DNA of 64,000 nucleotides. It comes from Bhargavaea cecembensis. Its GTDB lineage: Bacteria > Bacillota > Bacilli > Bacillales_A > Planococcaceae. Made by a program: the position numbers and the translations under genes. The notes under the pieces are model-generated. The model was not told the origin of the DNA. It saw nothing but the letters and a program-made list of their open reading frames with translations, and did not search any database. Of the stretch, positions 44,172 through 53,208 are shown piece after piece (position 1 is the stretch's first letter; each line of letters begins with the position of its first letter). Where the stretch lies: contig NZ_LN651373.1 of assembly GCF_000826125.2 (NCBI RefSeq), positions 250,172 through 314,171 on the forward strand. The letters are read 5' to 3'.

Positions 44172-44411
44172 TTAAATATAGTTTTCCAGAACTCCAAGCA
44201 CGTCTTTATCTGCACTCTTTTGATCCTCTTCGCTCATCTTCCCATAGATATTCCCGAACAGCCCATACTCAATGGCTTCCCGGGCGGGGTCATACCAGAT
44301 TGTGCCGGTGAAGCGGCCGGTCTTTTCTTTCACCCGGATGCCGAGGAGGTTTGCGTTGGTTCTTGTGATGTCGTTCGATACCACTTCGCCGATTCCGTGG
44401 ATTTGATTCAT
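44172..44411 (-). CDS. hypothetical protein, 79 aa
   Basis: A small soluble protein (MNQIHGIGEVVSNDITRTNANLLGIRVKEKTGRF...) with no recognised domain. ATG 44411 is preceded by AAAGGAGAA at good spacing, and the codon use matches the host. It seems monocistronic. Function unknown. Confidence 0.65.
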   Translation of the reverse strand: MNQIHGIGEVVSNDITRTNANLLGIRVKEKTGRFTGTIWYDPAREAIEYGLFGNIYGKMSEEDQKSADKDVLGVLENYI

Positions 44412-44537
44412 GGGGGATTCTCCTTTGTCTTTGGTTTTAATTAAACGGTATCTTCAGTGTAAATCTCCTGCGGTGTCTCAATCCACTGTTTGACTTGACG
44501 ACCGTACTCTAAAGGAATCAACTTGAACGAATAAAAG

Positions 44538-44572
44538 AGAAGCATGCGCGAAAACAAGCGCATGCTTCTTTA
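44538..44572 (-). terminator. terminator of the large SLH gene
   Basis: AAGCATGCGC and GCGCATGCTT form a 10-bp stem followed on the minus strand by CTCTTTTATT. About 36 bp past the SLH stop codon. Confidence 0.8.
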
Positions 44573-44607
44573 TGTTCATGGTCGTAACTCTGTAACCTAC
44601 ATGAAAA

Positions 44608-46317
44608 TCACTCTGTTGGTTTGGTTGGTTCAATAACAATGATGTTGTCTTTGGTAATCTCTTTCGTTGCCGGAGCGACCGCTGGGTTTTTAGCAACGGA
44701 ATTATCCGTAATCACCAGCGCCTCGTTGTTTGGACCTTCCGGGACAATGGTGATGGTGGAAGTCTGCTCGATGTCCATCGGTGGGATGCTGACATAAACT
44801 TTTCCGTTTTCTACATCTACGTCTGAAATTTTCACCTGGGTTCCGCCTGCTTTAAAAATCAGGTCATCTCCAACGTTTTCGACGTTATAGCGGGTTATCC
44901 CATTTAAAATATTTATCAGATCGAAGTCACGATCTTCATCAAGTCCTTGTGTACTAAAATACAAAGGTGCCATCTCTTCGGAGAATGTCAGCTCAAGGGT
45001 ATCTGTGATTTCAGAATCCGAAGAAGGAATGACGTAATGGGCAGAGACCAGGGTTGGGGAGACATTATCACCATACGTACCCTTGATTGTGAAGTTTTCA
45101 GGTTCTTCACCATTATTGGCTGCCCATGCATTATTAACCACGATGGAGCCATCGATGTTTCGGATATTTCTTGTAAACTCCAGTGTATACTCAAAGTCTT
45201 CGGTAACCTCTTGATCCGTTCCCAAAGTGATGATGATATACCCTGTTTTAAGTTGCACTTTTGATCCGGCAGGCATAGGTCCGCCGTTAAACAGATAATT
45301 GGAAAGGTCGAGAGCGGAATCGGTCAAATACGGGATGTCTACTCTGATTTCATTCTGATCTTCATTTTTATAAACAGTAATCGGCTCGGCATAAGTCTGC
45401 TCTCTGACGTCCACTTGAAAAGACGCTTTCAGGTCTGTATCCGCTACAGTCCCGGTAAGAATATATGTACCGATTTCATCCTTCATGAGATTGCTCGTGT
45501 CCCACTTTACCGCCTTGGTCGTTTGTGTTCCATCTTCCAGCATTACTTTGACTGTCTCAGGAAGTACAGGTGTTATCCCAACTGTAATTGGTAGTGCGTA
45601 GTCGGGACTAATGACAGACTTGACTCGTACCGGAAGTGGCTCCTTCGAATCCAGTCCTTCTGACACTTTATAGGCACGGACCAGGAACGAGGCGAACTGC
45701 CCCCGGCTGGTTTTGCTCAGCGGGTGGTACGGATTGGCGTTGGAGACGCCGTTTTCATAGATGATTTCGATCGACTTGGCATAGCCGGACTGTTTTGTGT
45801 CTTTGATGCCCGGATTGCCTTCTTTATCCTTGAAGTCGAACGCCCGCACGAGGACTTCTGCAATCTGGTCGCGCGGCATCAGTTTGGACGCCATCAGCTG
45901 GTTGTTCGATCCTTCGAAGATGCCCGCTTCTTTCACGATCTTCGAGTAAGTGACCAGTTCCTTGTCAGCCCAGCTGTCCGGAACGTCCGCAAAGTTTTTT
46001 ACCTCAGAGATATTGTGCTCCTTGATGTATTCCTCGAGTGTCATCCCGCTCTTTGCGACCACGTACTTGCCGAACGCTTTCGCGACATTTCCGCGGTTCA
46101 GCTTCTGATCCGGCTTGAACGTCGAGTCGTTATAGCCGGTCATGATTCCCAGTGCCTGAGCCTCCAAGATCGACTCATAGTGTGAACTTGTTGCCGGTAC
46201 GTCCGAGAATTTCTTGGATGTTGGCATCGGAGCCGCCGCCACCGGCACAACTGCCGATCCTACGAGGGCAGAAGCTGCCGCGATTGCCGCGGCTCTTTTG
46301 TATGTATTTGCTTTCAA
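44608..46317 (-). CDS. SLH-domain surface protein with Ig-like and long C-terminal region
   Basis: A 569-aa exported protein. Signal peptide KANTYKRAAAIAAASALVGSAVVPVAAA, three SLH modules (KFSDVPATSSHYESILEAQALGIMTGYNDSTF; NFADVPDSWADKELVTYSKIVKEAGIFEGSN; IKDTKQSGYAKSIEIIYENGV), an Ig-like domain (about 230-315) and beta-rich repeats to the end with a calcium-like acidic pattern. TTG start at 46317, 8 nt after AGGAGG. SLH modules attach it to the wall; it is related in layout to the 300-aa protein at 10102-11004. Possible S-layer or accessory surface protein. Confidence 0.87.
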   Translation of the reverse strand: MKANTYKRAAAIAAASALVGSAVVPVAAAPMPTSKKFSDVPATSSHYESILEAQALGIMTGYNDSTFKPDQKLNRGNVAKAFGKYVVAKSGMTLEEYIKEHNISEVKNFADVPDSWADKELVTYSKIVKEAGIFEGSNNQLMASKLMPRDQIAEVLVRAFDFKDKEGNPGIKDTKQSGYAKSIEIIYENGVSNANPYHPLSKTSRGQFASFLVRAYKVSEGLDSKEPLPVRVKSVISPDYALPITVGITPVLPETVKVMLEDGTQTTKAVKWDTSNLMKDEIGTYILTGTVADTDLKASFQVDVREQTYAEPITVYKNEDQNEIRVDIPYLTDSALDLSNYLFNGGPMPAGSKVQLKTGYIIITLGTDQEVTEDFEYTLEFTRNIRNIDGSIVVNNAWAANNGEEPENFTIKGTYGDNVSPTLVSAHYVIPSSDSEITDTLELTFSEEMAPLYFSTQGLDEDRDFDLINILNGITRYNVENVGDDLIFKAGGTQVKISDVDVENGKVYVSIPPMDIEQTSTITIVPEGPNNEALVITDNSVAKNPAVAPATKEITKDNIIVIEPTKPTE

Positions 46318-46531
46318 AAAGAATAACCTCCTAAATAAAGTATGGAAACACAATCCCGCTACAGAAAATAATACCACATAGGTAGTGAGGGGGGTATTAC
46401 CGGTGAGACATTTGTGAAAATTTTATAATAGTAGGACAAGCGGCTGCCGGATGGGACGTTAATGGGGATCTGTGTCCACCTTTTCCTGTGTTTCTCTATA
46501 TCACTGGAAACGGGGAAGGAGAGGGTGCGAC

Positions 46532-46768
46532 GTGAGGAAGGAGTTTGGTAAAGAGCCGGGGCTGGTGAATAGAGTCCTGTTTTTCTATAGTGACTGGATT
46601 GGCTCGCTGGATCTGTTTGCATATGACTACTTGATGGAGTTGATCCGGGAATTCGGAGCGGAGGGAGTGGACCGGAAATTGAGACAGGCGGTGTCGGACG
46701 GGAGAATGGGAGAGTCGGTGCTGGTGGAGATGGACCGGGCGTTATCGGCGGAGTGGGTGGAGGGGTGA
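46532..46768 (+). CDS. hypothetical protein, 78 aa
   Basis: GTG start preceded by GAAGGAGAGGG. Helical, acidic product (VLFFYSDWIGSLDLFAYDYLMELIREFG...) without recognised domain. A terminator-like hairpin follows directly, which supports a real gene. Function unknown. Confidence 0.55.
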   Translation: MRKEFGKEPGLVNRVLFFYSDWIGSLDLFAYDYLMELIREFGAEGVDRKLRQAVSDGRMGESVLVEMDRALSAEWVEG

Positions 46769-46779
46769 GAGGGAAGCAA

Positions 46780-46817
46780 AAGGCTGGACGGGTAGCTAGT
46801 TTCCTATCCAGCTTTTT
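46780..46817 (+). terminator. terminator after the 78-aa gene
   Basis: AAGGCTGGA...TATCCAGCTTT pairs over about 9 bp and ends in TTTTT. Confidence 0.65.
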
Positions 46818-46955
46818 GGTTGCGGAGCAGTAATAGTGCTTTGTGACTGCGGTTTGGTCTTGGTTGAAATGAATGACCGGCAGTATGGTGACTAATTAAC
46901 TAAGTAGTAGTAATATTATAGAAAGGATGTCAACCAACCAAAGGGGGAATTGCGG

Positions 46956-47489
46956 ATGGTGGTATGGGAGGAGCCGGAAATTAAGATTCAGACAGGCACT
47001 TGGGGTAAGGGGAGAAATGTTACGGTTATGTTTGATTCGACGGAAAGGCATCGGTATCGTCTGAATGTGATTTGGGGTGTCTTGAAGCCCTCGTGCCTGT
47101 TCATCATGATTAATCCCAGTACTGCAAATGCTTTAGAGCCAGACCCGACATTAAATCGGTGTGTTGATTTTGCAGAGAGGCACGGATTCGGCTCTTTGGA
47201 AGTGGTGAACCTCTATTCTTACCGGACCAAGGATGTAAAAGCACTTTGGAGTTCGGGAGAGCTTCATTGTCCCGAAAATGACCTGCGCGTCAAAGAAGCG
47301 ATCCGGACGGCTGATCAGGTGATTGTTGCATGGGGGAATGAGGGAGCAAAGAACGGGAAATACCGGTTGGCATTAGACTGGATCCGAGAGGCGGGAAAGA
47401 CCCCTTACTGTTTCGGAAAAACTGCGAGCGGAATGCCGAAGCACCCCCTGTTCCTTTCACGGGATACGGAGCTTGAGGTGTATGAGTAA
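46956..47489 (+). CDS. DUF1643 family protein
   Basis: A 177-aa protein with DUF1643 hallmarks: RYRLNVIWG, FIMINPSTANALEPDPTLNRCVDFAERHGFGSLEVVNLYSYR, QVIVAWGNEG and KTASGMPKHPLF. No biochemical role is established for the family; members are common in phage and accessory DNA. ATG 46956 follows AAGGGGG by 8 nt; TTG 46950 is too close to that site. A small-nuclease paralogue follows 39 bp later. Confidence 0.87.
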   Translation: MVVWEEPEIKIQTGTWGKGRNVTVMFDSTERHRYRLNVIWGVLKPSCLFIMINPSTANALEPDPTLNRCVDFAERHGFGSLEVVNLYSYRTKDVKALWSSGELHCPENDLRVKEAIRTADQVIVAWGNEGAKNGKYRLALDWIREAGKTPYCFGKTASGMPKHPLFLSRDTELEVYE

Positions 47490-47528
47490 GAAGGTTGCAC
47501 AGCTTGAATAGAGAGGAGGTTTGATTGA

Positions 47529-48011
47529 GTGCCGCAATTCAACAGTCGATTGAAAAGTCCTGACCGTTTTTTTATGGATGAAGACACAGTAAACGTTGCT
47601 GTTGCTGAATACCTGGTAAGTCGGGGATTTCAATGTGAGGCTCCGCTTGTCGGCAGACAGCACGGTGTGGACGTGAAGGCGAGAAAGGGGAGTCTGGGAG
47701 TTTTCGTCGAGTCTAAAGGCTCCCGGAAAAATGGAGTAGAAGCAGATATTGTATTCGACTACGCCCAGATTGTCACTCACCTTGCCAAGCAGATCCATAC
47801 ACTGATGAAGTACGCAACTGAGCATGGATCCGAGCAAATATATGTACTGGCCAACCCCGACATCGACCGAATCCGAAACGAGTACGAAAAAGTTGCTCAA
47901 ATGGTGGAGAAGTTGGGGTTTGTCTGCATGTGGGTTCAGGAAGACCGGTCGATTAAAGTGGAAGGACCAAAGGGAATGCGGGGAGTGTTGGAGAGTTATG
48001 AGTGTTGGTGA
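47529..48011 (+). CDS. small PD-(D/E)XK-like nuclease, copy 2
   Basis: A 160-aa paralogue of 26689-27174, with the same core (GRQHGVDVKARKGSLGVFVESKG), HLAKQIHTLMKYATEHG, YVLANPDIDRIRNEY and CMWVQEDRS. GTG start with AGGAGG upstream. The strong conservation of the two copies across 21 kb suggests recent duplication or parallel acquisition. A third copy is decayed at 48430-48560. It is cotranscribed perhaps with DUF1643 upstream. Confidence 0.72.
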   Translation: MPQFNSRLKSPDRFFMDEDTVNVAVAEYLVSRGFQCEAPLVGRQHGVDVKARKGSLGVFVESKGSRKNGVEADIVFDYAQIVTHLAKQIHTLMKYATEHGSEQIYVLANPDIDRIRNEYEKVAQMVEKLGFVCMWVQEDRSIKVEGPKGMRGVLESYECW

Positions 48012-48093
48012 AAGGGAAAAAAGCTTTTCATAAATAGAGATAATAGGATTGCTATTTACGTTGTAATAGGAGAAAGAAAGCGAGGAAGTTAAA

Positions 48094-48372
48094 ATGGATG
48101 AAATTGTTGAATTGCTCAGAGAGATGGTGGATAAGTTAGATCAAGTTGATTCAAGGCTGTTGGAAGTTACAATGGGAATTGATTCTCTTAACGAAGAAGT
48201 TTCATCTATCAAAGGGTACGGGCTTGATAACAGTATCTCCGATGTAGCTCAGGCACTGAATGACGTGAAAGAAAATATCGGAGAATTGTCCGGGGACGGT
48301 CTATACAATTCTCTCACAGATGTCTGCAATAAGCTTGATGATGTTGTTTTTCAGGTTAGTATACTGGATTAA
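48094..48372 (+). CDS. small coiled-coil protein, 92 aa
   Basis: A helical acidic protein with heptad-like leucine/valine spacing (IVELLREMVDKLDQVDSRLLEVTMGIDSLNEEV) and two related repeats, KGYGLDNSISDVAQALNDVKENI and GDGLYNSLTDVCNKLDDV. ATG preceded by GCGAGGAAG. Possibly a partner or inhibitor of a neighbouring protein; function unknown. Confidence 0.6.
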   Translation: MDEIVELLREMVDKLDQVDSRLLEVTMGIDSLNEEVSSIKGYGLDNSISDVAQALNDVKENIGELSGDGLYNSLTDVCNKLDDVVFQVSILD

Positions 48373-48429
48373 GAAGGCTTTATTCCAAGTGACTTTGTAT
48401 CTAATCGCAATTAACGTCTCCTCTTGCCT

Positions 48430-48560
48430 TGATATGGGAATACAAGCATTGATTCGAGTAAATAGTACTGGCCAACCCGGACATTAACCTGATTGGCAAC
48501 GAATACATAGAGGCAATAAAAACCGCGAATTGGATTGTCATGATTAGGTGGCAATCCTTT
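48430..48560 (+). pseudogene. decayed third copy of the small PD-(D/E)XK-like nuclease
   Basis: The frame starting 48462 reads IVLANPDINLIGNEYIEA...WIVMIRWQ, matching YVLANPDIDRIRNEYEKV...FVCMWVQ of copy 2. Upstream, CATTGATTCGAGTAAATAGTACTG aligns base by base with the functional copy but has nonsense codons (TGA and TAA) and a 3-nt loss. Only the C-terminal third is recognisable. Confidence 0.72.
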
Positions 48561-48678
48561 TTTGATGGAAGAACCAGAAACGGCTTTTTTGCGAAACGGA
48601 ATAAACACCCCACTGCCCTTCACATGGAACCCCATTTCTCTTTATACTAAAGAAAAAGATCACCGGGGAGGGCATCAA

Positions 48679-50046
48679 ATGAGTCGGCAGGATTTGATTG
48701 ATTATATCGCTGCGGCGACGGCGTTTTATGGGGTTATTTCGATGGAGAAGATAGGTCAGCTGTTCGAGGGACATACAGGCATCGGCTTCAGCCGCGGGAA
48801 TGTCCGGAAGTTTGCGGAGATGGAAGAGGCGGCTTTGATAGCGCGTTTTGCCGTGCCGAGGGGCAATTGGTTTGTATATGAGTCGATCGATGATTCAGGC
48901 GAACTTGAGACTTATCTCGACCGGACTCACGGGAAACGGTATTACGTTCCCGAGAAGGACGAGATGCTGAGGTACGGAGATCAGTTTTATATTCCGATGA
49001 CGGAGGAAGTGCAAGCGCTCCAGACGTTTCTTACTGACCAATTGGGCGCGGATGAGGAGTTGGCGGAGGATATTCTTCTTTCTGTTAAAGATGCGGCGAA
49101 TGATCCGGAGCGGGGATTGTTTGAGAACTTGGTCCGCGGGCTGGATCTCGGCCGTTTTGAAGAGCATTCCGAAGAGGAGCTGGATCAGTACATCACGCTT
49201 GGAGCAGCCGTGTTCAACCGGAGCCGGAGCTGGCTGCACCGTGGCAAGACGCCGATCGAGGCGGGGGAGCCGCTGCAATTGCCCGATGCTCATCAGCCTG
49301 TCCCGATGAAAGTTCAAAGCGAGTGGATCCGCTATATCCGCGCACTGGTCCGGCTGTACGGAGCCGTGCCGGCAACAAAAGTCGCAGAAATCTATAACGA
49401 GCAGAACCATGCGGAGGTCCAGCCGTCGGAGCTTATTAACCTGACGCATGTGGCGCTGCCCGCGGCGTTGCTGATTGACAGCCGGATTGTCGTCCGGGAA
49501 GGGAAATTCATGGACGCACTCCTGCAAAACGGAAACCGGCTGGCAGAGCTCGAAGCGGATGCATCGGGCAAGCCGTACTATGTCCCGGAGCGGCGTCAAC
49601 TGCTTCGCTGGGCCGAAGAAAACTATTACGAACCGACCCCTCAGGCGGAAGCACTCCGGACCTATGCACGGCGGCATCTGTTCAAAAAAGCGTTCCAGGT
49701 TGATTATTGGATGAACTTTGCCCACCGGCTCATTCTGATCAACAAGCCGCCGGCACAGGCCTTCTCGTCGTTGCTGGAACACGGACAAGTTGTCCCGAAA
49801 GACGAACAGGAAATCCGGAGGCTGGCCGATCTGTTCTTCGCCCTGTATAACCACGGCCGCAGCTGGGCCAACCGGGGACATACTCCTCAGGAGATCAAGA
49901 AGGAGCGGCCTACCCATGGGCGTGCGGGGAGTCGGGTAAGTGACGCTGGTCCGTCCAATTCCGTCAAGACAGTGGAAAAAGTCGGCCGCAACGAGCCGTG
50001 CCCTTGTGGGAGCGGGAAGAAGTATAAGAAGTGTTGTGGTGGCTGA
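48679..50046 (+). CDS. SEC-C motif protein with internal duplication
   Basis: A 455-aa protein. Two related ~190-residue halves: [30 protein letters not shown]...[13 protein letters not shown] in the first and [30 protein letters not shown]...[13 protein letters not shown] in the second. The C-terminus is a zinc-binding SEC-C motif [16 protein letters not shown]. Start ATG 48679 follows GGGGAGGGC. SEC-C motifs occur in SecA and many uncharacterised proteins that interact with nucleic acid or other proteins. The function of the repeated domain is unknown to me. Confidence 0.83.
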   Translation: MSRQDLIDYIAAATAFYGVISMEKIGQLFEGHTGIGFSRGNVRKFAEMEEAALIARFAVPRGNWFVYESIDDSGELETYLDRTHGKRYYVPEKDEMLRYGDQFYIPMTEEVQALQTFLTDQLGADEELAEDILLSVKDAANDPERGLFENLVRGLDLGRFEEHSEEELDQYITLGAAVFNRSRSWLHRGKTPIEAGEPLQLPDAHQPVPMKVQSEWIRYIRALVRLYGAVPATKVAEIYNEQNHAEVQPSELINLTHVALPAALLIDSRIVVREGKFMDALLQNGNRLAELEADASGKPYYVPERRQLLRWAEENYYEPTPQAEALRTYARRHLFKKAFQVDYWMNFAHRLILINKPPAQAFSSLLEHGQVVPKDEQEIRRLADLFFALYNHGRSWANRGHTPQEIKKERPTHGRAGSRVSDAGPSNSVKTVEKVGRNEPCPCGSGKKYKKCCGG

Positions 50047-50371
50047 TGGCGGCGGAATGGTCTGTTAAATGCATTTAAGGCTGCTATATTAAGGATTACC
50101 CGGCCTCTGGCTGCCTTATGATTTGAGGCTAATACGAAAGAGAAAAAGAACTTCCATGTGCCGTCTTGAGACTTCGCTAGTATCTCTTCATACCGGTATA
50201 CCCTAAGAGGACGTTCTGCTTGGGTAATGTTTCTGAGGCAATAAAAAAGGGTAATCATAAATGAAAAATGGGGAGTGAAGTGGTATAATTTAGTCTACAG
50301 GCGCATATACTAATTGTCACTTTAATTTATAGGTGGTGATTGGTATTTTTAAAAAGGAGGAGGATGTTGAA

Positions 50372-50548
50372 ATGACGACAGAAACACTTTCCAAAAAGTA
50401 TGCTCTTGATGAAGCGGCCGCTCAAAAAATTCTTTCATCCCCTCGCACTAAAGTTAATCAAACAAATATATTTAGCGATCTAATGTTAGATAAAGATGAA
50501 AGAGTTGCCAATGCTAAAAGGATATTGAAAAGCAGAAAATGCAGGTAA
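50372..50548 (+). CDS. small partner protein (candidate antitoxin), 58 aa
   Basis: ATG 50372 follows AAGGAGGAGG. The product (MTTETLSKKYALDEAAAQKILSSPRTKV...DERVANAKRILKSRK) is helical and basic at the C-terminus. Its last 10 bp overlap the GNAT gene, as in toxin-antitoxin operons. Not assigned to a known antitoxin family; identified by context. Confidence 0.55.
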   Translation: MTTETLSKKYALDEAAAQKILSSPRTKVNQTNIFSDLMLDKDERVANAKRILKSRKCR

Positions 50549-51075
50549 TCAGTTTATCTAGCTTAATTGAGGCATCGCATGATGATGAAGAAGTGCATAG
50601 GTATATCTCCACTTTTTCCAGTGAAAGGAATGAAGAAGTACAAGGTTTTCTGCATGATAAAGCCATTTATTGTGAAAGAAGATCTTTAACTCGTACGAGT
50701 CTTATTGTCGATGAAGAGAACAATAATGAAATCATCGGGTACTTCGCGCTTCTTATAAAACCATTTAAGCTTATGAATGATGTATCAGGCAGTACTAGAA
50801 ATAAACTAACCGGAGATAAAACTGCCACTGTCTTTAATTCAATCTTAATTGCTCAATTGGGAAGATCCGACTTATATAAAGGCAAGGTGAGTGGAGATGT
50901 TATACTAAATCTTGCTTTGGAAAGTTGCCAGTTGGCATATGACTTGGTTGCATTAAGAATTGTTTGCGTGGAATTTGATGATATCCCCGTGCTTAAAGAA
51001 TTTTATCAATCTGGTGGTTTTAAGATTTTGCAGTTTAACAACAATCAAAAAGTCTTGGCTTATTTTAGGTTCTAA
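50539..51075 (+). CDS. GNAT-fold acetyltransferase (candidate toxin)
   Basis: A 178-aa protein with GNAT features: IIGYFALLIKP (beta-4), a motif-A-like NSILIAQLGRSDLYKGKVSGDVIL for acetyl-CoA, and a C-terminal ALRIVCVEFDDIPVLKEFYQSGGFKIL. The layout and ILIAQLGRSDLYKGK resemble GNAT toxins (TacT/AtaT type) that acetylate aminoacyl-tRNA. It overlaps a 58-aa upstream gene and is AT-rich relative to the neighbours. It could also be a housekeeping N-acetyltransferase. Confidence 0.65.
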   Translation: MQVISLSSLIEASHDDEEVHRYISTFSSERNEEVQGFLHDKAIYCERRSLTRTSLIVDEENNNEIIGYFALLIKPFKLMNDVSGSTRNKLTGDKTATVFNSILIAQLGRSDLYKGKVSGDVILNLALESCQLAYDLVALRIVCVEFDDIPVLKEFYQSGGFKILQFNNNQKVLAYFRF

Positions 51076-51128
51076 GGATCATTAACCATAAACCGCTCGA
51101 AGAGGAACTTGTATGGCCACGAAGAACT

Positions 51129-51176
51129 AACCCCCAAACTATGGACGCTTTAAAAGTCCGGGTTTGGGGTTTTTTG
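51129..51176 (+). terminator. terminator of the GNAT operon
   Basis: ACCCCCAAAC and GTTTGGGGT flank a loop and are followed by TTTTTT. The next 210 bp up to 51386 hold only weak dyads (TGCAT...ATGCA near 51334). Confidence 0.8.
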
Positions 51177-51386
51177 CGTTGTAAACTAGGCGGATATTGC
51201 GACTTAAAAGATTTTCAAAAGTGGGTAGAGGAGCAAACGCTACGCCCGTAATCCTTGGGAGGGAGCCATGGGCGCTTCGCAGGGACTTAAGAGGGTTAAG
51301 TGGGAGGTGCTGATCTGCTGAACCTTTGTGCATGGGGATGCACGAGAACGGGTACGGTATGTGCATAACCCAAATGAGGTGAGCAG

Positions 51387-51866
51387 ATGAAACAAGAAGA
51401 ACTGGAAACGCTCAGAGCCCTGATCAAAGACGTCGACACAGCGATGCTGACGACGGTGTCCGATGAAGGACTCGTCTCCCGCCCGATGAAGACGCAGGAA
51501 GTGGAGTTCGACGGAGACTTGTGGTTCTTCACGAAGAAGGAGACGGACAAGTACCGGGAGATCCTCCATGAGAAAGACGTGAACGTCGCCTACGTCGGCA
51601 AGTCCTATGTGTCTGTCCGGGGCCGCGCCGAAATCGTGGACGACCTCGCGAAGAAAAAGGAGCTCTGGAGCAAAGCCTACGAAAAAATCATGCAGACGAC
51701 CTACGACGACCCCGACGTCATCCTGATCAAGATCGAGGCAGAGGCCGCCGAGTACTGGGAATCCGGCAGCCTGATCAAGAACATCGCGTTCATGTACAAG
51801 CGGATGAGAGGGAAGGATGCGGAGTCGGCGGAGATTAATGAGACGGTGGAATTGGATAAGGAATAG
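51387..51866 (+). CDS. pyridoxamine 5'-phosphate oxidase family protein (general-stress-type)
   Basis: A 159-aa split-barrel flavin-binding protein (DTAMLTTVSDEGLVSRPMKTQEVEFDGDLWFFTKKETDKYREI, VNVAYVGKSYVSVRGRAEIVDD, ILIKIEAEAAEYWES). This pattern belongs to the Ydag/GSP26-like group, FMN-binding proteins often induced by stress; true PdxH activity is unlikely. GAGGTGAGCAG precedes the ATG. It is monocistronic. Confidence 0.85.
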   Translation: MKQEELETLRALIKDVDTAMLTTVSDEGLVSRPMKTQEVEFDGDLWFFTKKETDKYREILHEKDVNVAYVGKSYVSVRGRAEIVDDLAKKKELWSKAYEKIMQTTYDDPDVILIKIEAEAAEYWESGSLIKNIAFMYKRMRGKDAESAEINETVELDKE

Positions 51867-52010
51867 TGAGAGTGGATTGTCCGTTGAGGGCAGTCCTTTT
51901 TTTATGGAAGGAAGTGAGTTGGGGAGCAATCTGGTGCAGATACTTCCGTGCAATATCCTTTATTTAGGATTAAGCATCAAAAGTCTTCATGTTTTCTATC
52001 CGCACATAAA

Positions 52011-52027
52011 TTTCACTCACAGTGAAA
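52011..52027. promoter_or_regulatory. palindromic operator TTTCACT-CAC-AGTGAAA
   Basis: A perfect inverted repeat with 7-bp arms, 7 bp before the -35 box of the TRAP operon; a half-site AGTGAAA recurs at 52050-52056, in the spacer. Candidate site for the XRE-cupin regulator encoded at the operon end. Confidence 0.65.
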
Positions 52028-52033
52028 ATTCCA

Positions 52034-52062
52034 TTGACTTTGATTCTTAAGTGAAATACCAT
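52034..52062 (+). promoter_or_regulatory. promoter of the TRAP operon
   Basis: TTGACT (52034-52039), 17-bp spacer and TACCAT (52057-52062). A direct repeat of GTTTAAAT (52075, 52091) lies between promoter and dctP. Confidence 0.65.
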
Positions 52063-52116
52063 CTCAATTAGAACTGTTTAAATAATTCAGTTTAAATGGA
52101 TCGAGGGGGCAAATGA

Positions 52117-53196
52117 ATGAGAAGAAAAGCGTGGGGACTGCTTGTTGTTGCTGTCATGTTATTGCTAAGTGCGTGCCAGCCGTATCAGACGATTCCTGAT
52201 GGGGAGAGCAAGGTCTATAAATGGAGGATGGTGACTCACCAAATTCCGGGGACTGCCCGCTATGAGGGGACTGTCGTGCCGTTTGTGAAAGCGGTGGAAG
52301 AGATTACGGGCGGCCGGCTGGTGATCGAGCCATTTGGGGCAAACGTTCTTTTCCCGAACGATGAGACGTTCGATATGGTGAAAAACGGGGTCGTGGAGTT
52401 GGCCGCGATTTACACGGGCTTCTGGACAGGAAAGGACCCGGTCTTCGCACTGGGCGGCGGAACGATCCCGGGAGATCCCATCACCGGCTTTGATGAACAC
52501 TTCTACCGATCGGATCAGCTAAAACCCATCATTGATAAGGCCTATGAGGAGCATGGCATCAAGAACCTGGGGGCTTTTGACTATGCTCCTGAAGAGATTT
52601 TGATGTCCAAAGTTCCGATCCGGTCACTGGAGGACTTCAAAGGGAAGAACATCCGGGCGGCGGGCGTTGCCAGTTTGTATTATGGGAAGTTGGGAGCTTC
52701 GGCTATTTCTCTTTCCGCACCGGAAATTTATACGGGTCTGCAATTGGGAACAGTGGATGCAGCTGAATACAACGACTATCTCGTCAACGGGGAAATGGGC
52801 CTGGATGAGGTGACCAAATATATCATCGAACCCGCGATGCACGTCGGCCCAAGTACGGATAAGGAATTGATCGTCAACCCGAAGGCGTGGGATGAACTCC
52901 CGGATGACCTGAAGGCCGCACTGTATGTAGCCCGTGATAAGGTACGCTACGAATCGGCTATTGCATACGGCGTGGAAAGCCGAAAAGCGAAGAAAGAGTG
53001 GGAGGAAAACGGAAACATCGAGTTCATTCAACTTCCTGAGGAAGACGTGGATGAAATGCGGCGTCTGGGCGTTGAGTTGTTGAATGACTATAAAGATAAG
53101 AGTGAGCTGAGCAGGGAGTACGTAGAGGGCTACGCCAAAGTGTTGGCAGAGCTTGGATACACGGAAGAAGCAAAAATACTAGGCTATGAAGAGTAA
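52117..53196 (+). CDS. TRAP transporter solute-binding lipoprotein (DctP family)
   Basis: A 359-aa lipoprotein with signal peptide RRKAWGLLVVAVMLLLSAC and lipobox LSAC. The mature part has DctP features (WRMVTHQIPGT, FVKAVEEITGGRLVIEPFG, GKNIRAAGVASLYYGKLGASAISLSAPEIYTGLQLGTVDAAEYNDY). The Arg of NIRAAG is expected to bind the substrate carboxylate. GAGGGGG precedes ATG 52117. First gene of an operon with dctQ, dctM and a DHDPS-family lyase. Confidence 0.92.
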   Translation: MRRKAWGLLVVAVMLLLSACQPYQTIPDGESKVYKWRMVTHQIPGTARYEGTVVPFVKAVEEITGGRLVIEPFGANVLFPNDETFDMVKNGVVELAAIYTGFWTGKDPVFALGGGTIPGDPITGFDEHFYRSDQLKPIIDKAYEEHGIKNLGAFDYAPEEILMSKVPIRSLEDFKGKNIRAAGVASLYYGKLGASAISLSAPEIYTGLQLGTVDAAEYNDYLVNGEMGLDEVTKYIIEPAMHVGPSTDKELIVNPKAWDELPDDLKAALYVARDKVRYESAIAYGVESRKAKKEWEENGNIEFIQLPEEDVDEMRRLGVELLNDYKDKSELSREYVEGYAKVLAELGYTEEAKILGYEE

Positions 53197-53208
53197 GGCG
53201 GTGATTGG

